Assembly (NCBI GenBank): GCA_002633025.1 | Contig: NMRB01000304.1 | Location: forward strand, 378,488-442,487 | Reading direction: 5' to 3' | DNA length: 64,000 nucleotides | Source of the DNA: Notospermus geniculatus | Lineage: Eukaryota; Nemertea; Pilidiophora; Heteronemertea; Lineidae | Shown: one piece after another, positions 40,271-51,405 of the stretch | Layout: every line of letters begins with the position of its first letter | How positions within the stretch are numbered: the stretch's first letter is position 1 | The notes under the pieces: model-generated | What the model was told of the DNA's origin: nothing | Seen by the model: the letters and a program-made list of their open reading frames with translations, nothing else | Databases searched by the model: none | Made by a program: the position numbers and the translations under genes

Positions 40271-40943
40271 TGCATCTTTCTAGAAAATGTCGGAAAGTGA
40301 CTATGATCCAAAGGGTTGACTACACAGGCATAACTGGAGGCACTGAGTGGCACCTTAATTGCGCAGTACATTTCATTCGGCTACTACGTACTGCCACCTG
40401 TCATGCTAAGAATTTTAAACCATGCATTGGTTCAACCTTTTCCTTCACCTGAAAGCAGTTAATGCCTGAAACAGTGAAGCAATTAATTTTGACCCTTTTC
40501 ACATATTATGTACTTTGCCAATCACCATTTGATTCAAGTTCATTTTATGCCTTGTAAAGCAAATCATTTTGGTTCTCAATGTCTCCTGACTTCAGAATAG
40601 GGTCCTCACACAACTGAAACTGTGATCACGTCAGTCGAGGCTGTCATCATTATAACTAATCATTATGACAAATTCATCAGAAATAATGACTGATGCACCA
40701 AGTACACCATGAAGGGAGTAGCACTTCAAAATCATTTGCATTCTGAAGACTCGTCTCTTCATCTGAGAGTATTCATAACAGTCTTCACCCAGAATTATTA
40801 TGCAGGAGACCGTTGTCTAGGGTACGGTAGTCGATCTGGAGTCGACTCATCTGAGATGTCTAGACCGAGTACTTTTCCAAGTAGTGTCAGAATTAATTAA
40901 GAGCTTGCAAGCGTTGATTTGATATTGGAGATAATCCTCTATA

Positions 40944-41097
40944 GATCGTTTTCACAACGTAACTCCGACAGTGTCCGCCATGATGACGTTGCGCGTTTTG
41001 CCCACCAGCAGCCAATGCATTTTGCGTTTCTGCTGGTGGGCAAAACGCGTAACGTCATCATGGCGGACACTGTCGGAGTTACGTCGTGAAAACGATC
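40944..41097. mobile_element. 154-bp palindromic MITE inserted in copy B only
   Basis: It belongs to the same family as 16163-16318, with ends GATCGTTTTCACAACGTAAC and ACGTCGTGAAAACGATC. Copy A has the empty site CTCTATATAGAGG near 25128. In B the central TA is duplicated around the element, so the target duplication is TA. Confidence 0.9.
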
Positions 41098-41236
41098 TAT
41101 AGAGGAAAGTGAATGCCAACGCAAGTCTCTAGACTGCTGACTGTCAGATGACAGTCCAATGAATATTTTTGATTCTTAATATTTCTTGGCACTGCTTCAG
41201 ACAGACTCAGACTGATGCTGGGCATATGCCAACTCC

Positions 41237-41636
41237 CTGGCACGGTACAGATACATGTAGTACTTGCACATCTTGAAGGGACCATAGCTACATGGCACAT
41301 GATGGTTGTCACCCATGCACTGTTGCTCATGTCGGACTACCCCATTTTAACCAATTCTGTGCTGCAACTGAGTGTCACACATGGTGGGGACATTCAGTCA
41401 TAAAATAGATGACTTTTCTATCCATTTTGACATCAATTATCACCTCTCAATAGGAGCTGTCAGCGAGTTGACCACTAGGTGTCACTAGGGCCCAATTCAA
41501 TGCATCTAGCGGACCCAGTCATTATCGATCGAGCAGCGATCATAATAGATTTCCTGTACATTTGGTCCGCTAAGACTGTGCTGCCATCTGTTAGCAATAT
41601 GCGCGGCTGACTGCTCCTATTAAGGAGAGCATTTGC
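41237..41636. mobile_element. About 400-bp copy B insertion containing a foldback
   Basis: This segment interrupts sequence that is continuous in copy A near 25260. Within it, 41449-41622 has inverted ends AATAGGAGCTGTCAGC and GCTGACTGCTCCTATT and inner pairing around CTAGCGGACC and GGTCCGCTAAG. The outer part (41237-41448) is unidentified. It may be a nested or composite insertion. Confidence 0.6.
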
Positions 41637-43066
41637 CAATTCATAGGGTTGTGTCCATGGGCAAGCATTAGCGAAGAACACTTACACTTATGGAGCTCTC
41701 AGTAAGATCATCTCTGCAAGCCATGTCTGTGCAGATCTAAAATCTATACTGCACGCTCGTCTGATACGGCTCTCACACACAACTTCCAATCTCGCAGTTC
41801 ATGGATTTATATCTGTGCTGCCTGCTTAAGGCTTTAACATCATATTTTCCCAATTCGATGAATATTTGTGTCATCTGAGTGAGTTATGGATGTTTCCTTG
41901 CCAGAAAATCTGACACATTTTGCCCAGGGGTTGTGGTCGCAGTCAGATATTCAGATGAAAGTGACCGTTAAGAATGTGGACAGTCCTGGCCTAGAGGAAT
42001 CAATATTAACGAAGTCACCAGATTCTAAAGTCAGATTGATCACCTGAGGGAAGTTTATGACAAATACTAGTCATCAAATCAAAAATTCTGATAAGCCTCT
42101 TTTACAGGGCAACTGGATAGAATGTATCGCGACTTTTACAGGACTGGTGCAAAAATATAATGCAATGCCGACACCCTGAAACCATAATATGTTACAGAGT
42201 TAATTGTTAGATAGTTGTGTTCCTTTCACCAGTCTGACACCCTGTACTTACAACCGCAGAAGACCTTGGTATATTGGGTTAATTCCTTTGAAACTAAAAG
42301 GAAGAATACATTGGATGCAGTTAGTTTTGGTTCAGAGATTCAGGGAGATGTTGGGAGGTGAGCGATGACGAGAATGTACCCGAAAACTTCTCAAGGGAAC
42401 ACTTTTACGAGATGGATGCTTAATGTCTGATAATTCCCCCCCCCCCATAACTAACAGAGTACCTATATGCTGGAAACTCTTGGACCTGCCGCAATTGTTT
42501 CCATCTGATTCAGTTTTTCGAATCAGGACACCTCTTCTAGGACATCATCAGGCAGTTCATGCAACTGAAAGCTACTGCGAGTTAGAAACGCGGCACTATG
42601 TTGTCACAAAAGTACTTCAGTATTCCTGCTATTCATAATGTCCATTATCAGGACAACACCATGGATCAGCCTATGACTGATATTCCAATAATCACTAGAT
42701 ACCGGAACCATTACTTGCGGCTCCAGACAGTGATTGATATTCCCAGGATTAAGCCACTAGTTTGAGTTATCAGACGAACCTAATGTACTGTATTAGCTTT
42801 ATGGATGAAACCCCAACTATTGTTGCCACCCAACATGAGCTGGACCATCTGTTGAATACCCAGCCAACAACATGCGGGAACAAATAACAAATTTTAATGA
42901 TTGTCAAAACTTTTCAGATTTTCACTTTCATTACATTCATTGAAATAAGCAATCTCAACATTATGATTCGTAATAATGAGAAGAAATAGTGGGCCATTTT
43001 TTGCTGACCACACTTTGATCACCACTTGGCGAAACCAACAACAGGAACACCAGATGTTGCCATGAT

Positions 43067-43067
43067 N
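43067..43067. other. Single-N join in copy B
   Basis: The sequence jumps here from the equivalent of about 26700 to that of 27899. About 1.2 kb of copy A is skipped. Confidence 0.9.
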
Positions 43068-43273
43068 TCCTTGTCTGATGAAATATGGGAGGAGCAACTA
43101 AATGTGAGGTAATAATGTTCACAAATGAGTTTTTCCTCTGGTATTGCCTGCTAATTGAAGCAGGATTGCTGAGTTTCCGGTGAAATGTTTCATCAGCCTG
43201 ATGGAAAAAGGGTGCAAGCCAGAGCATGCACGTGCAGTGTTAACCTCTCTAGACACATGCCCCACAGTTCAGA

Positions 43274-43413
43274 GGGGCCATATTCATGAAGCCTTCGCAA
43301 CTTTGCGTGCACGCAAATCTATTGTAAGGCAGTCGGTGAACAATAGGGCATGTGCAGCCAAACAATAGACTTGCTTGCAAACTAAGTTCCGACGGCTTCG
43401 TGAATATGGCCCC
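43274..43413. mobile_element. 140-bp foldback, GGGCC family, copy B
   Basis: Counterpart of 28104-28243, with the same AGA flanks and minor substitutions. Its presence in both copies dates it before their separation. Confidence 0.82.
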
Positions 43414-43888
43414 AGATTGTTTAATGCACTGACTGGTATAACATTATCTAGGTTCCCCATACCATCAGTGTTTCCACAAAATATACTAATGAAGACCATA
43501 ACGTTTCAATCGGGAAATGCAGAGGAATCTCTCAAACTCGTTCCACACTGTTCCCCATTGACTAAAGGGAAACACCAAGAAATGGCAACACCAAGGTACT
43601 TTACACTGGGTTCAAATCATATTGAAATTTTGATTTCACCAAAAACAGTTCTGCATTCTGCCCAGAGAGGCTAACAAACCCAAGATCTGCTCCTGCTCTG
43701 AAAGAGAAGTCACATCAATACATTTTCAAGCCATGCCATCGAAAGAGACTTGAGCTTGGCTGTAAATACCAATGCATGCGTGTACTAACATACACTGTAA
43801 GTGCAGTCAATTCTGCTTGAAATATGAAAACATGACACTACTTGAATCAACATGCAATGCCTAACTCTAATGCAACAAGGAAATGCTA

Positions 43889-44047
43889 TTCATCGTTTCC
43901 ACGACGTAACTCTGTCTGCCATTGCTGACGTCGCCGTAATGACGTAAAGGTGGTGGGCAAAATTCATTGCTTTGCTGAAGAAAGCTGGTGGGCAAAACGC
44001 GCAAGATCACAGAACAAAGCCTGGGCCTACGTCATGGATACGATGAA
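43889..44047. mobile_element. 159-bp element inserted in copy B only
   Basis: The ends TTCATCGTTTCCACGACGTA and TACGTCATGGATACGATGAA are inverted and flanked by TA. They share ATCGTTTYCACGACGTAACTC-type bases with the MITEs at 16163 and 40944, and GGTGGGCAAAA words occur inside. It is therefore a diverged member of that group. Copy A is uninterrupted near 28688. Confidence 0.75.
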
Positions 44048-45385
44048 TACATGGAGTATAATTTATTTTGTCAAGCATCAACTCTCTGGCGACCAAATTC
44101 AAACTAAGTCATTTTGTGAGAGACCTGATAATGTTTACCAGGACCATATAATTAACAGAACACTAAATCATGGTTCCCCCTCTTTAGTAGGATGAACAAC
44201 CATCACACCAAAAGGATGATCACTTCTGATCACATAAATCTACAACATCAAGTCCAAATGGTTACTTTTGCTTCCAGAACCTTCCGACATTAGTCCAACA
44301 GATAGCCCATTACTGGTATTACCATGATAGTTGAGCCTCTTACCCGTAGGTGGCACTCAATCAGCAAACCTAGCACAACCATGACGACAACTTGCGCCAT
44401 GCTGTAAGATAAACTGCATGCTAACATTACCATTGGTTTTTGCAGCGCAACAGCGTTGCATATAACTTTTCAACGGGTCCAGACATGGCAGCAAGCCTCC
44501 AGACACAAATATTGATTGGATGGGCATGATGAATCATTAATAGCAGAGAAATGTATATCATAAGGGTTGGAATGAATCAGTGCATGAATTAATTTTCTTC
44601 AGGTCTCTGCAAGTGGAATGCAAATGAGACCATGGTACTTCTTTTTAACCTATTCAGTTTTCATTAACACATCCGTCTTGGAATGCAAATTGGACCGGGG
44701 TACTTCACTTGAACTGATTCAGTTCTTATGCAGTAGAGATGACATCTCTTCGACAGGGCAGGTCTTTACCAGGGCCTGGTTTCCTTTTGTCTCAATCAAA
44801 CAATTGACCAGAAATCCTCCTGGCAACAGCAGTCACTAACCTTTATCCAACTCTACTTTTTCCCAATCATGTTCTGCCACCATTTAGAAATACATGTATA
44901 TACATGTCGTCAGTCCATTCTCCCAAGTTTGTCATCTGACATTATGGCCAGTCACCTTATTCACGATTGGCTCACTGTCAGGAATATTCAAATGGATGTA
45001 CCGGTACTAGCTGTGTATCGTCTGTTTGATATATGGTATGGCCTGGCCTAACCCACTGGTCATGGAATATTTCCTTTAGTACGTCTGACTTACAGTCCGC
45101 ACTGCCCATAGCATGGGTCAGTGTGGAAAAAAATCAAGTTGTGTAGTGGGCAGCCCAACCCGAAAGGGTTAATCTCTCTAAAGAAGGCACTGATATAATT
45201 GGAGAACTGTCACATGCAAATATAGAGAGACCATTCCAACCCTGTCATATCACACACGCCTGCTGTTAATTGTATAAATAGATAAAGAGATGGTGGCGAT
45301 TTGATGATAGAATATTTCCTCTGTGGGTAGATAATCATCACTGCTAGGGAGAAGTTGCATTGTCTTATTGAGGAAGCCTCCTCCA

Positions 45386-45600
45386 TGATGTGTTGATGAA
45401 CTGGCTTTACCCACTTGAGTGCACTATATCTGTCCACTGAGACAGCCATCTACATTGCGATCATGGTATGGACTCTTGGTCAGATGGTGGACATCACCGA
45501 CTCCAAGAGTGGTACATGATGTGTTGATGAGCGCTGCTGGGTATACCCACTTGAGTGCACTATATCTTTCAACTGAGACAGCCATCTCATTATATACAAT
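45386..45600. repeat. 136-bp tandem repeat, copy B (about 1.5 units)
   Basis: Counterpart of 30131-30480 with one unit fewer. GAGTGCACTATATCT starts at 45417 and 45553. Confidence 0.82.
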
Positions 45601-46035
45601 CGCAGTAGCCAGAGTGGCCACCACTGACTTGTGTAATGTCTGGTTAGTCAGACCCACGTACGTAATGGCAAGGAGAGCGACTCTCTCTGACAGCACAGAT
45701 GTTCTTCAGAGACCCCGCATTCCAGTGAATTTCCAAATATTTATACCAATACAATAATGCTGTATTTTTGCATGTTTCATATTGTTTGAATATTTTCCTG
45801 GTCCTCATGTTGTTGATGAAAATACTGTCAATGGTTAACCTATGTAGTCTCAAAGACAACCTTGCTTCCAATCCAAGGTCCAGCTGCAGTTCAACTTACC
45901 TTACACCAAAAGGATCGATGCAGATTATTCCAACTTTCAAGTAACAACTTCAGTGAAATTAACATGAAGAGTTGATGATTGACAAAAAGAAGCCTAATCA
46001 ACCTACAGAAGATCAACACATTCACAAAAGACAAA

Positions 46036-46154
46036 GGGCCGTATTTTAGAACGTTCCTTAACATTAAGGTCCACCTTAAATCTATTGTTATCGATGGTTT
46101 TACAATAGATTTAAGGTCGACCTTAACGTTAAGGAACGTTCTAAAATACGACCC
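46036..46154. mobile_element. 119-bp palindromic MITE inserted in copy B only
   Basis: The ends are GGGCCGTATTTTAGAACGTT and AACGTTCTAAAATACGACCC. The arms pair nearly to the centre (TTAAATCTATTGT with ACAATAGATTTAA). AAA flanks both sides, while copy A reads GACAAAGATGC once near 30916. That is an exact empty site with a 3-bp target duplication. Confidence 0.92.
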
Positions 46155-46645
46155 AAAGATGCAAGACACGGCAGATGGTGTTCTTAAACCATCATCATAA
46201 TACACCGACTGCCAAAGGGAATCCAATTAAATTCATTAAACATGAATCAAGGCTTCCTTTGGCAGGCGCTGTGATCTTGAAACTGATTGGTGAACCAGTT
46301 TATCAGAAATTACGAAGATGGGTAAAGGAGTGTAACGAAGACAGCAATGACCCTGACCTTTGAAATTATCACAGAGACAAATCGCAAATTGACAGATTTT
46401 TAACTCGATCAGCACATATCCGGCTTTTTTGCCCAATCAACCTTTTTTGGGAACATGCTGTGCACTCTATTTGACATGACAGCATTGTTACAATTTCATC
46501 TTTATGTCTTGACGTTGATTTCAACACATTGGAGAATCTTTCAAGATGAGGCGGAATGTGTTGGAAACCCCGATGTGCACAAGGAATGTCAACTTGGGAT
46601 TTATCCATTGGCTTGCAGACTTGTTGCCTGCCCTGAAATTTCTTG

Positions 46646-46739
46646 ATAAATATCAAGAAGTCAACTTCCAGAATCTTGCAAATTTTCGACCCCAACCGCG
46701 GTCTTCCTCAGGCACTTTTCAGTTGGAGAGACCAGAAAA
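46646..46739 (-). mobile_element. 94-bp retro-insertion with hammerhead-like motif, copy B only
   Basis: TGAAATTTCTTG occurs on both sides (46634-46645 and 46740-46751), a 12-bp target duplication. Copy A has a single TGGAATTTCTTG near 31396. On the minus strand the insert contains CTGAGGA, a GACC/GGTC stem, then GAAA, the layout of a hammerhead ribozyme core. Similar motifs end Penelope-like retroelements. It is probably a severely truncated Penelope-like copy. The core differs slightly from the active consensus. Confidence 0.55.
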
Positions 46740-47427
46740 TGAAATTTCTTGTTAGCAATATGCCTTGCCCGAAATTTCTTGTTGGCAATTATATGCTTAG
46801 CCCTCAGAGGTAACAGATTTCCTTGACCACAGCAGGAATACATGTGATAACCTCAAGTGGTGGTCAAAGATGTCTTGGCAACTCTTTACTTTGCATGCAT
46901 ACAGCAGCGTTGGCAAGCTGACAGTTAGCACAGGCGTCTTGATCATTATTACACCACATATAACAAAACATCAAGATTTCAAACAACATGACTTGGGGAT
47001 TAGATTCTGCATCATTTCTCAACATCATCGGCAATATTTTTCTCTTGGAAAAGCAATTAGACCATTCTGTCAACTGAGAAACCTTCTCAGTGCTTCTCAT
47101 GATTAGATATCTTGCCATCCAAAGGAAAAAGGCAGTAACTCCATTTGTGACCAGTAGGAAGACAGTTAATTGAAAGAACAGCTCCGTCATTCACTACCAA
47201 GAACAGTGTGGTGTACAGTACGGCCATTACTTCAAACAAGTGCTGTCCCACTGATCACAAGTGAAATGCAGCCTTCTGTCATTGGAAAGCATATCTGGTG
47301 GAGTACAGGGTCATTCTCTGCTCTTGTGGGCTCTGATGGTCAGAGATTTGGAGCTGGAGATGGACCTCATGAATTGTTGGTAATATATTGGTGGACAACA
47401 CAGTGCTGAATTTTGCTATGGGACAAA

Positions 47428-47546
47428 GGGTCATATGAATAAAGACTAGTAAATGCTTTTACTTGAATTTTGCAATACAATGCACTAGGCAGTGCTGTAC
47501 AAATCTGAAGTAAAAGCATTTGCTATAGTCTTTATTCATACGACCC
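47428..47546. mobile_element. 119-bp palindromic MITE inserted in copy B only
   Basis: The ends are GGGTCATATGAATAAAGAC and GTCTTTATTCATACGACCC. AAA flanks both sides, against a single GACAAAATC in copy A near 32085. Length and target duplication match the element at 46036, but the stem sequence is different. Confidence 0.92.
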
Positions 47547-48595
47547 AAAATCTACGATTCAGGTCTCTGAGGGTCAATTCAAGTGCCTCAAATGGTGAGA
47601 TCATGAACAATGGAACAGACTTGAAAGAACCTGATGACAAATGGTTACGCAATGCAAAACAGCTCAAATACTCTAGAGAACTCAATTCATAATTCAGTTT
47701 ACTAGTATGTGAAACATGGAACATGACTCAGCTAGAGGGTAATTATTATAAATGAAAGATTGGCTTCGAAAACAGAAACATATATTCCCAAGCCATTCAG
47801 CAGATTTCCAAATTTAATCAATTATGTGAATCTCATCAAGAATTTAAAAGCATTGATGAATTCAATTCCCTGGATAATATTGAATCACACACAATTTTCC
47901 CTTATATTTCTATCTATAGGTGATAATTTCCAATAACTAAAATAGATCAAATTGTTTTTGTTTCTATAAATGAAATAATGATAAATACACTTTAATTTTT
48001 CTCAATATCAACATTAGTTTGACAAGTGAAATAAAGTGTGAACAACATCTCGAGATGAGACTTCTGTGCAATAACCTCTTTGTCATTCACTTGCATTGCC
48101 AAAGGTGGCACACTTCTAATCCATGGCTCTTTGATAGCATCATCAACCAGAAACTTGCTATAAAGCAAAGAATCAAATCATACTGGCTGGCTCCATCTAC
48201 ATGTATAGCCTCGCTCAGTATAAGCAAACGATGGATAAGGATTATTCAAATAGCACACAGTCTTCACACACTTGTGATTGTCCTTTTAAGGCAATCCCAT
48301 CCCAAGAATTGTACACACTTCATTCATTTGGACCATGTGGGGCATCACCCCACACGAGAGTTTTCTTGCACAAGTTTGCTCTTTATGGGCAACTCAACTG
48401 TTGAAAACTATGGAGGGTCGTTTGTGACTTTGGTCTCAGCGTAAATCATCAGAAACTAATGAGCATAGGTGAACTGCCCATAAGAGCCAACTCACCAAAG
48501 AAAATTATCATGTGGAAGAGTGCCTTATGGCAAAACCTTTGCTTTTACTTTCAAAGATGAACAGAAACTCAACACTGCTTAATGTGATTACTTAC

Positions 48596-48735
48596 TATTT
48601 TGGTTTGAAGAACAATCTCTGCGTGCCGAGGTCAGGGACGGTTCCCCCGACGCTTGGCGAGGCGGTGGAGAGGGTGAGCTTGGCTTCATCCCAGTCTTCA
48701 CCTGTTGCCTGTTGGATCATGCCATAGTAGATTAT
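48596..48735 (-). CDS. DUF4139 domain-start exon, copy B
   Basis: This 140-nt exon is equivalent to 33141-33280, with intact splice sites and only silent differences (for example GTC for GTA in Val, TAT for TAC in Tyr). It is asymmetric (phase 0 in, phase 2 out), so a transcript including both copies would shift frame. Only one can be used per mRNA. Confidence 0.85.
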
Positions 48736-49499
48736 CTAGAAAAGGAAAAGAGGAGAACAAGGGTTGAAACAAAATGGGTTATATGGAAACATGTTTGTGT
48801 TGTTTATGTATGTAGAAAGTGTGTGATTTAGATGTAGATTGCCTTCATTCTATCTCATTTAGTACCAATCATCACTTGAATATAATAATACTGCGGAAGA
48901 TTTTCTAAGCCCAAACTGAAAAAGGATCATTAAAGTTTTGACAAAATGAACAACATTTCATCAATACACCAAAATTGCAGTTGGGAGGTCAGAGATGTCT
49001 GACATTGCCGGGGTCCAGCTTCTCCTGTTGGTGATGGTCGCCATTGCTGACCACAGACTATTGATATCTTCAAATCAAAACTCACAACTCTGACGCTCTT
49101 GATATGATAATGTTGGATGAGCTAGATCCCAGTGGCAAAGCCATATCCCTGTGATCTTACAACAGCAATTTTGGTATAATTATACTGCTCAAATGTTGTC
49201 CTGAATTGAAGGAATAGTTTGTACCGGTGTTGTATTCATTCTTTCACATGAAACACTGCCAATTGCGATTAAAGAAGACGTAATTGTAATGCTCATTTAT
49301 CATTGATGAAGATCAACGGCAGCCCAATTAAACTCAGAAATCTCAAGAGAAGCAAATCAAGCTAGGGAATGAAAACACAGTTTAGAGATTTGATTGAGAT
49401 GTAATTGTCAATAGTCTGTGACGTAATGCACATGTCAGATGGCAATGAAGGTATGACAGTATGACGTAATGGTAGATCTGGAATGATGAGGTTCTGAAT

Positions 49500-50030
49500 A
49501 GAGATGAGAACTAATCAGTGGCATGGCAAGTCCTAATCCATCACACTAAAGGCATCTCACTATGTGAATCTGACACTGTGTGTTCTAATCAATTACAGTT
49601 CAAGCACCCTAATATGAAGTATGGTAATGTTGTGAATCTGACAATGTTCTAATCGGTCCATTACACTTCAAGTACAATACATGTACCTAAGAATGAAATA
49701 TGGTAATGTTGTGAACCTGACAATGTTCTAATCGGTCCATTACACTTCAAGTACAATACATGTACCTAAGAATGAAATATGGTAATGTTGTGAACCTGAC
49801 AATGTTCTAATCCATACACTACAAATACCCTAGTGTAAAATATATGGTAATGTTGTGAACCTGACATTTTGTGTTCCAATCCATTACACTACAACACCTT
49901 AGTATAAAATGTATGAAATGTGGTAATGTTGTGAATCTGACGATGTATATTCTAATCCACTTCACTAAAAGTATCTTAGTATGAAATATGGTAATAAGTG
50001 AATCTGTCTTTGTGTGTTTTGTGGATCTGA
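49500..50030. repeat. Degenerate minisatellite, copy B
   Basis: Counterpart of 34080-34430, expanded. Two adjacent 79-bp units near 49640-49797 (CAATGTTCTAATCGGTCCAT…) are virtually identical, pointing to recent local expansion. Confidence 0.78.
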
Positions 50031-50796
50031 GATATTTTATGAAACACAATATGAATGTGATGAACATGATATGTGACAACATTCTGTCCACAAAAAACTT
50101 GACTGGAAAGTGTGAATGTAATGGACAGCTGTGCTCCTTTACCATGCTTTAGAGTTCTGAGTCAAGGAAAGACTTGCATGACAACAGTATGAAGTTTATG
50201 ATGGATTAATGTAATCTGTGACAAGCAACATGTCTAGAGAAATATTGTGTATTTGAAGGTAGTGCATGAGACTTGAAAAGGTGTCATTTGGAATACAAAG
50301 AGAATCAAGCAACTATTTTATAGGTCGGAGGTACCACCAAAAAGAGACTAATCTTTAGAACAAGTGGCATCTGCACTAAGAAAAACACGGGGGTTATAGC
50401 GGGTAGGTTTGGATACTAAGGAGCCAGTCTAAGAAAACAATGATTCCTACAAAACTGGTGTTTCCATTACGAAACACAGATGTATTCATTAAAATCAATG
50501 TAGAAACGGTTGGCATATTTCACAAGAGCCAATGTTTCCACCTAAAAGACCAAAACTTACACAAAGATGCCAAGCTTATCAAAATTTTGCAAACATTTTT
50601 GACCCATAGGAATTGGGTGGAAAGGTACAGAACTCAACAGGTTTGACATAAGAGTGTTCACTTCTGAGATTTTGACAACGTCAATCTGTGGATTCTTTTT
50701 TTAAATGAGAGTAACTGAAGGTGGGAAGAAATAGCACTGAAAAGTGGATTACCTTCAGTCCTTTCATGTACTGGATTGAAAAAGACAAGAAAGGAG

Positions 50797-50955
50797 TGTA
50801 AGGTCTTCGTAATAAAGGAACAAGTACAAGCATAACTCAACACGTGGATTTCGAGTAACAGCAGTGCCCTCTGCACTTTATTCAAAGAACTACAAACATG
50901 GTGCAACACAACATACACAACAGTGAACACCCTCTATTGGGCAACATATATTACA
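50797..50955 (-). mobile_element. LTR of a Ty3/gypsy-type element, copy B only
   Basis: On the minus strand the segment runs from TGTAATATATGTTGCCC to GACCTTACA. It has TG and CA ends and is absent from copy A near 35190. The adjoining purine tract (AAAGGGGGAGCAC on the minus strand, 50956-50968) is a polypurine tract, which marks this as the 3' LTR. Confidence 0.8.
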
Positions 50956-51019
50956 GTGCTCCCCCTTTAAGTTTTTCAAGTCCTGTACTGGTACCAAATT
51001 CTCAAACCAAGTCTCACAT

Positions 51020-51397
51020 CTACAGATTAAGTTTCTCCACTGGTTTTCTGATTCTAGTAGATCTCCTTAAAGGCACAGGATTGGTGCCAACCATTGGTGA
51101 ACTACTACCACCTACACCACTTAAGTTTGGAACCTCCACTGGACCTTTGCCAACACTCTTGGACACATCAGTTGCTACCTGTGACTTCATATCAACCTCA
51201 TTACCGGTACCCGTTTGCTCTATTTCCACTCCAGGGGGAATAATCCAATCCGCCTCAGTATTCAAACTCTGGCCAGTTTCAGGCACCTCAGTCAGATCAT
51301 CAGCCTTCAATAGTTGATCAATGTGAACCAACTTAACACCCTGACCACTACCTAGTTTGACCCTATAATTTCTAGGACCCTTTATCTCTTCCACCAC
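51020..51397 (-). pseudogene. C-terminal end of a Ty3/gypsy polyprotein, truncated by a gap
   Basis: The 125-residue frame has VEEIKGPRNYRVKLGSGQ and VKLVHIDQLLK near its start and ends RRSTRIRKPVEKLNL. These are typical of the integrase C-terminus and tail of gypsy Pol proteins. It stops just before the polypurine tract and LTR at 50797-50955. Upstream the element is cut off by the single N at 51405, so gag, protease, reverse transcriptase and most of integrase are missing from the assembly. Whether the real element is complete cannot be told. Confidence 0.82.
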
Positions 51398-51404
51398 ACC
51401 AGGA

Positions 51405-51405
51405 N
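51405..51405. other. Single-N join inside the retrotransposon insertion
   Basis: Right of this base the sequence returns to the equivalent of about 35275 in copy A. The missing DNA may be several kb of retrotransposon. Confidence 0.9.
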
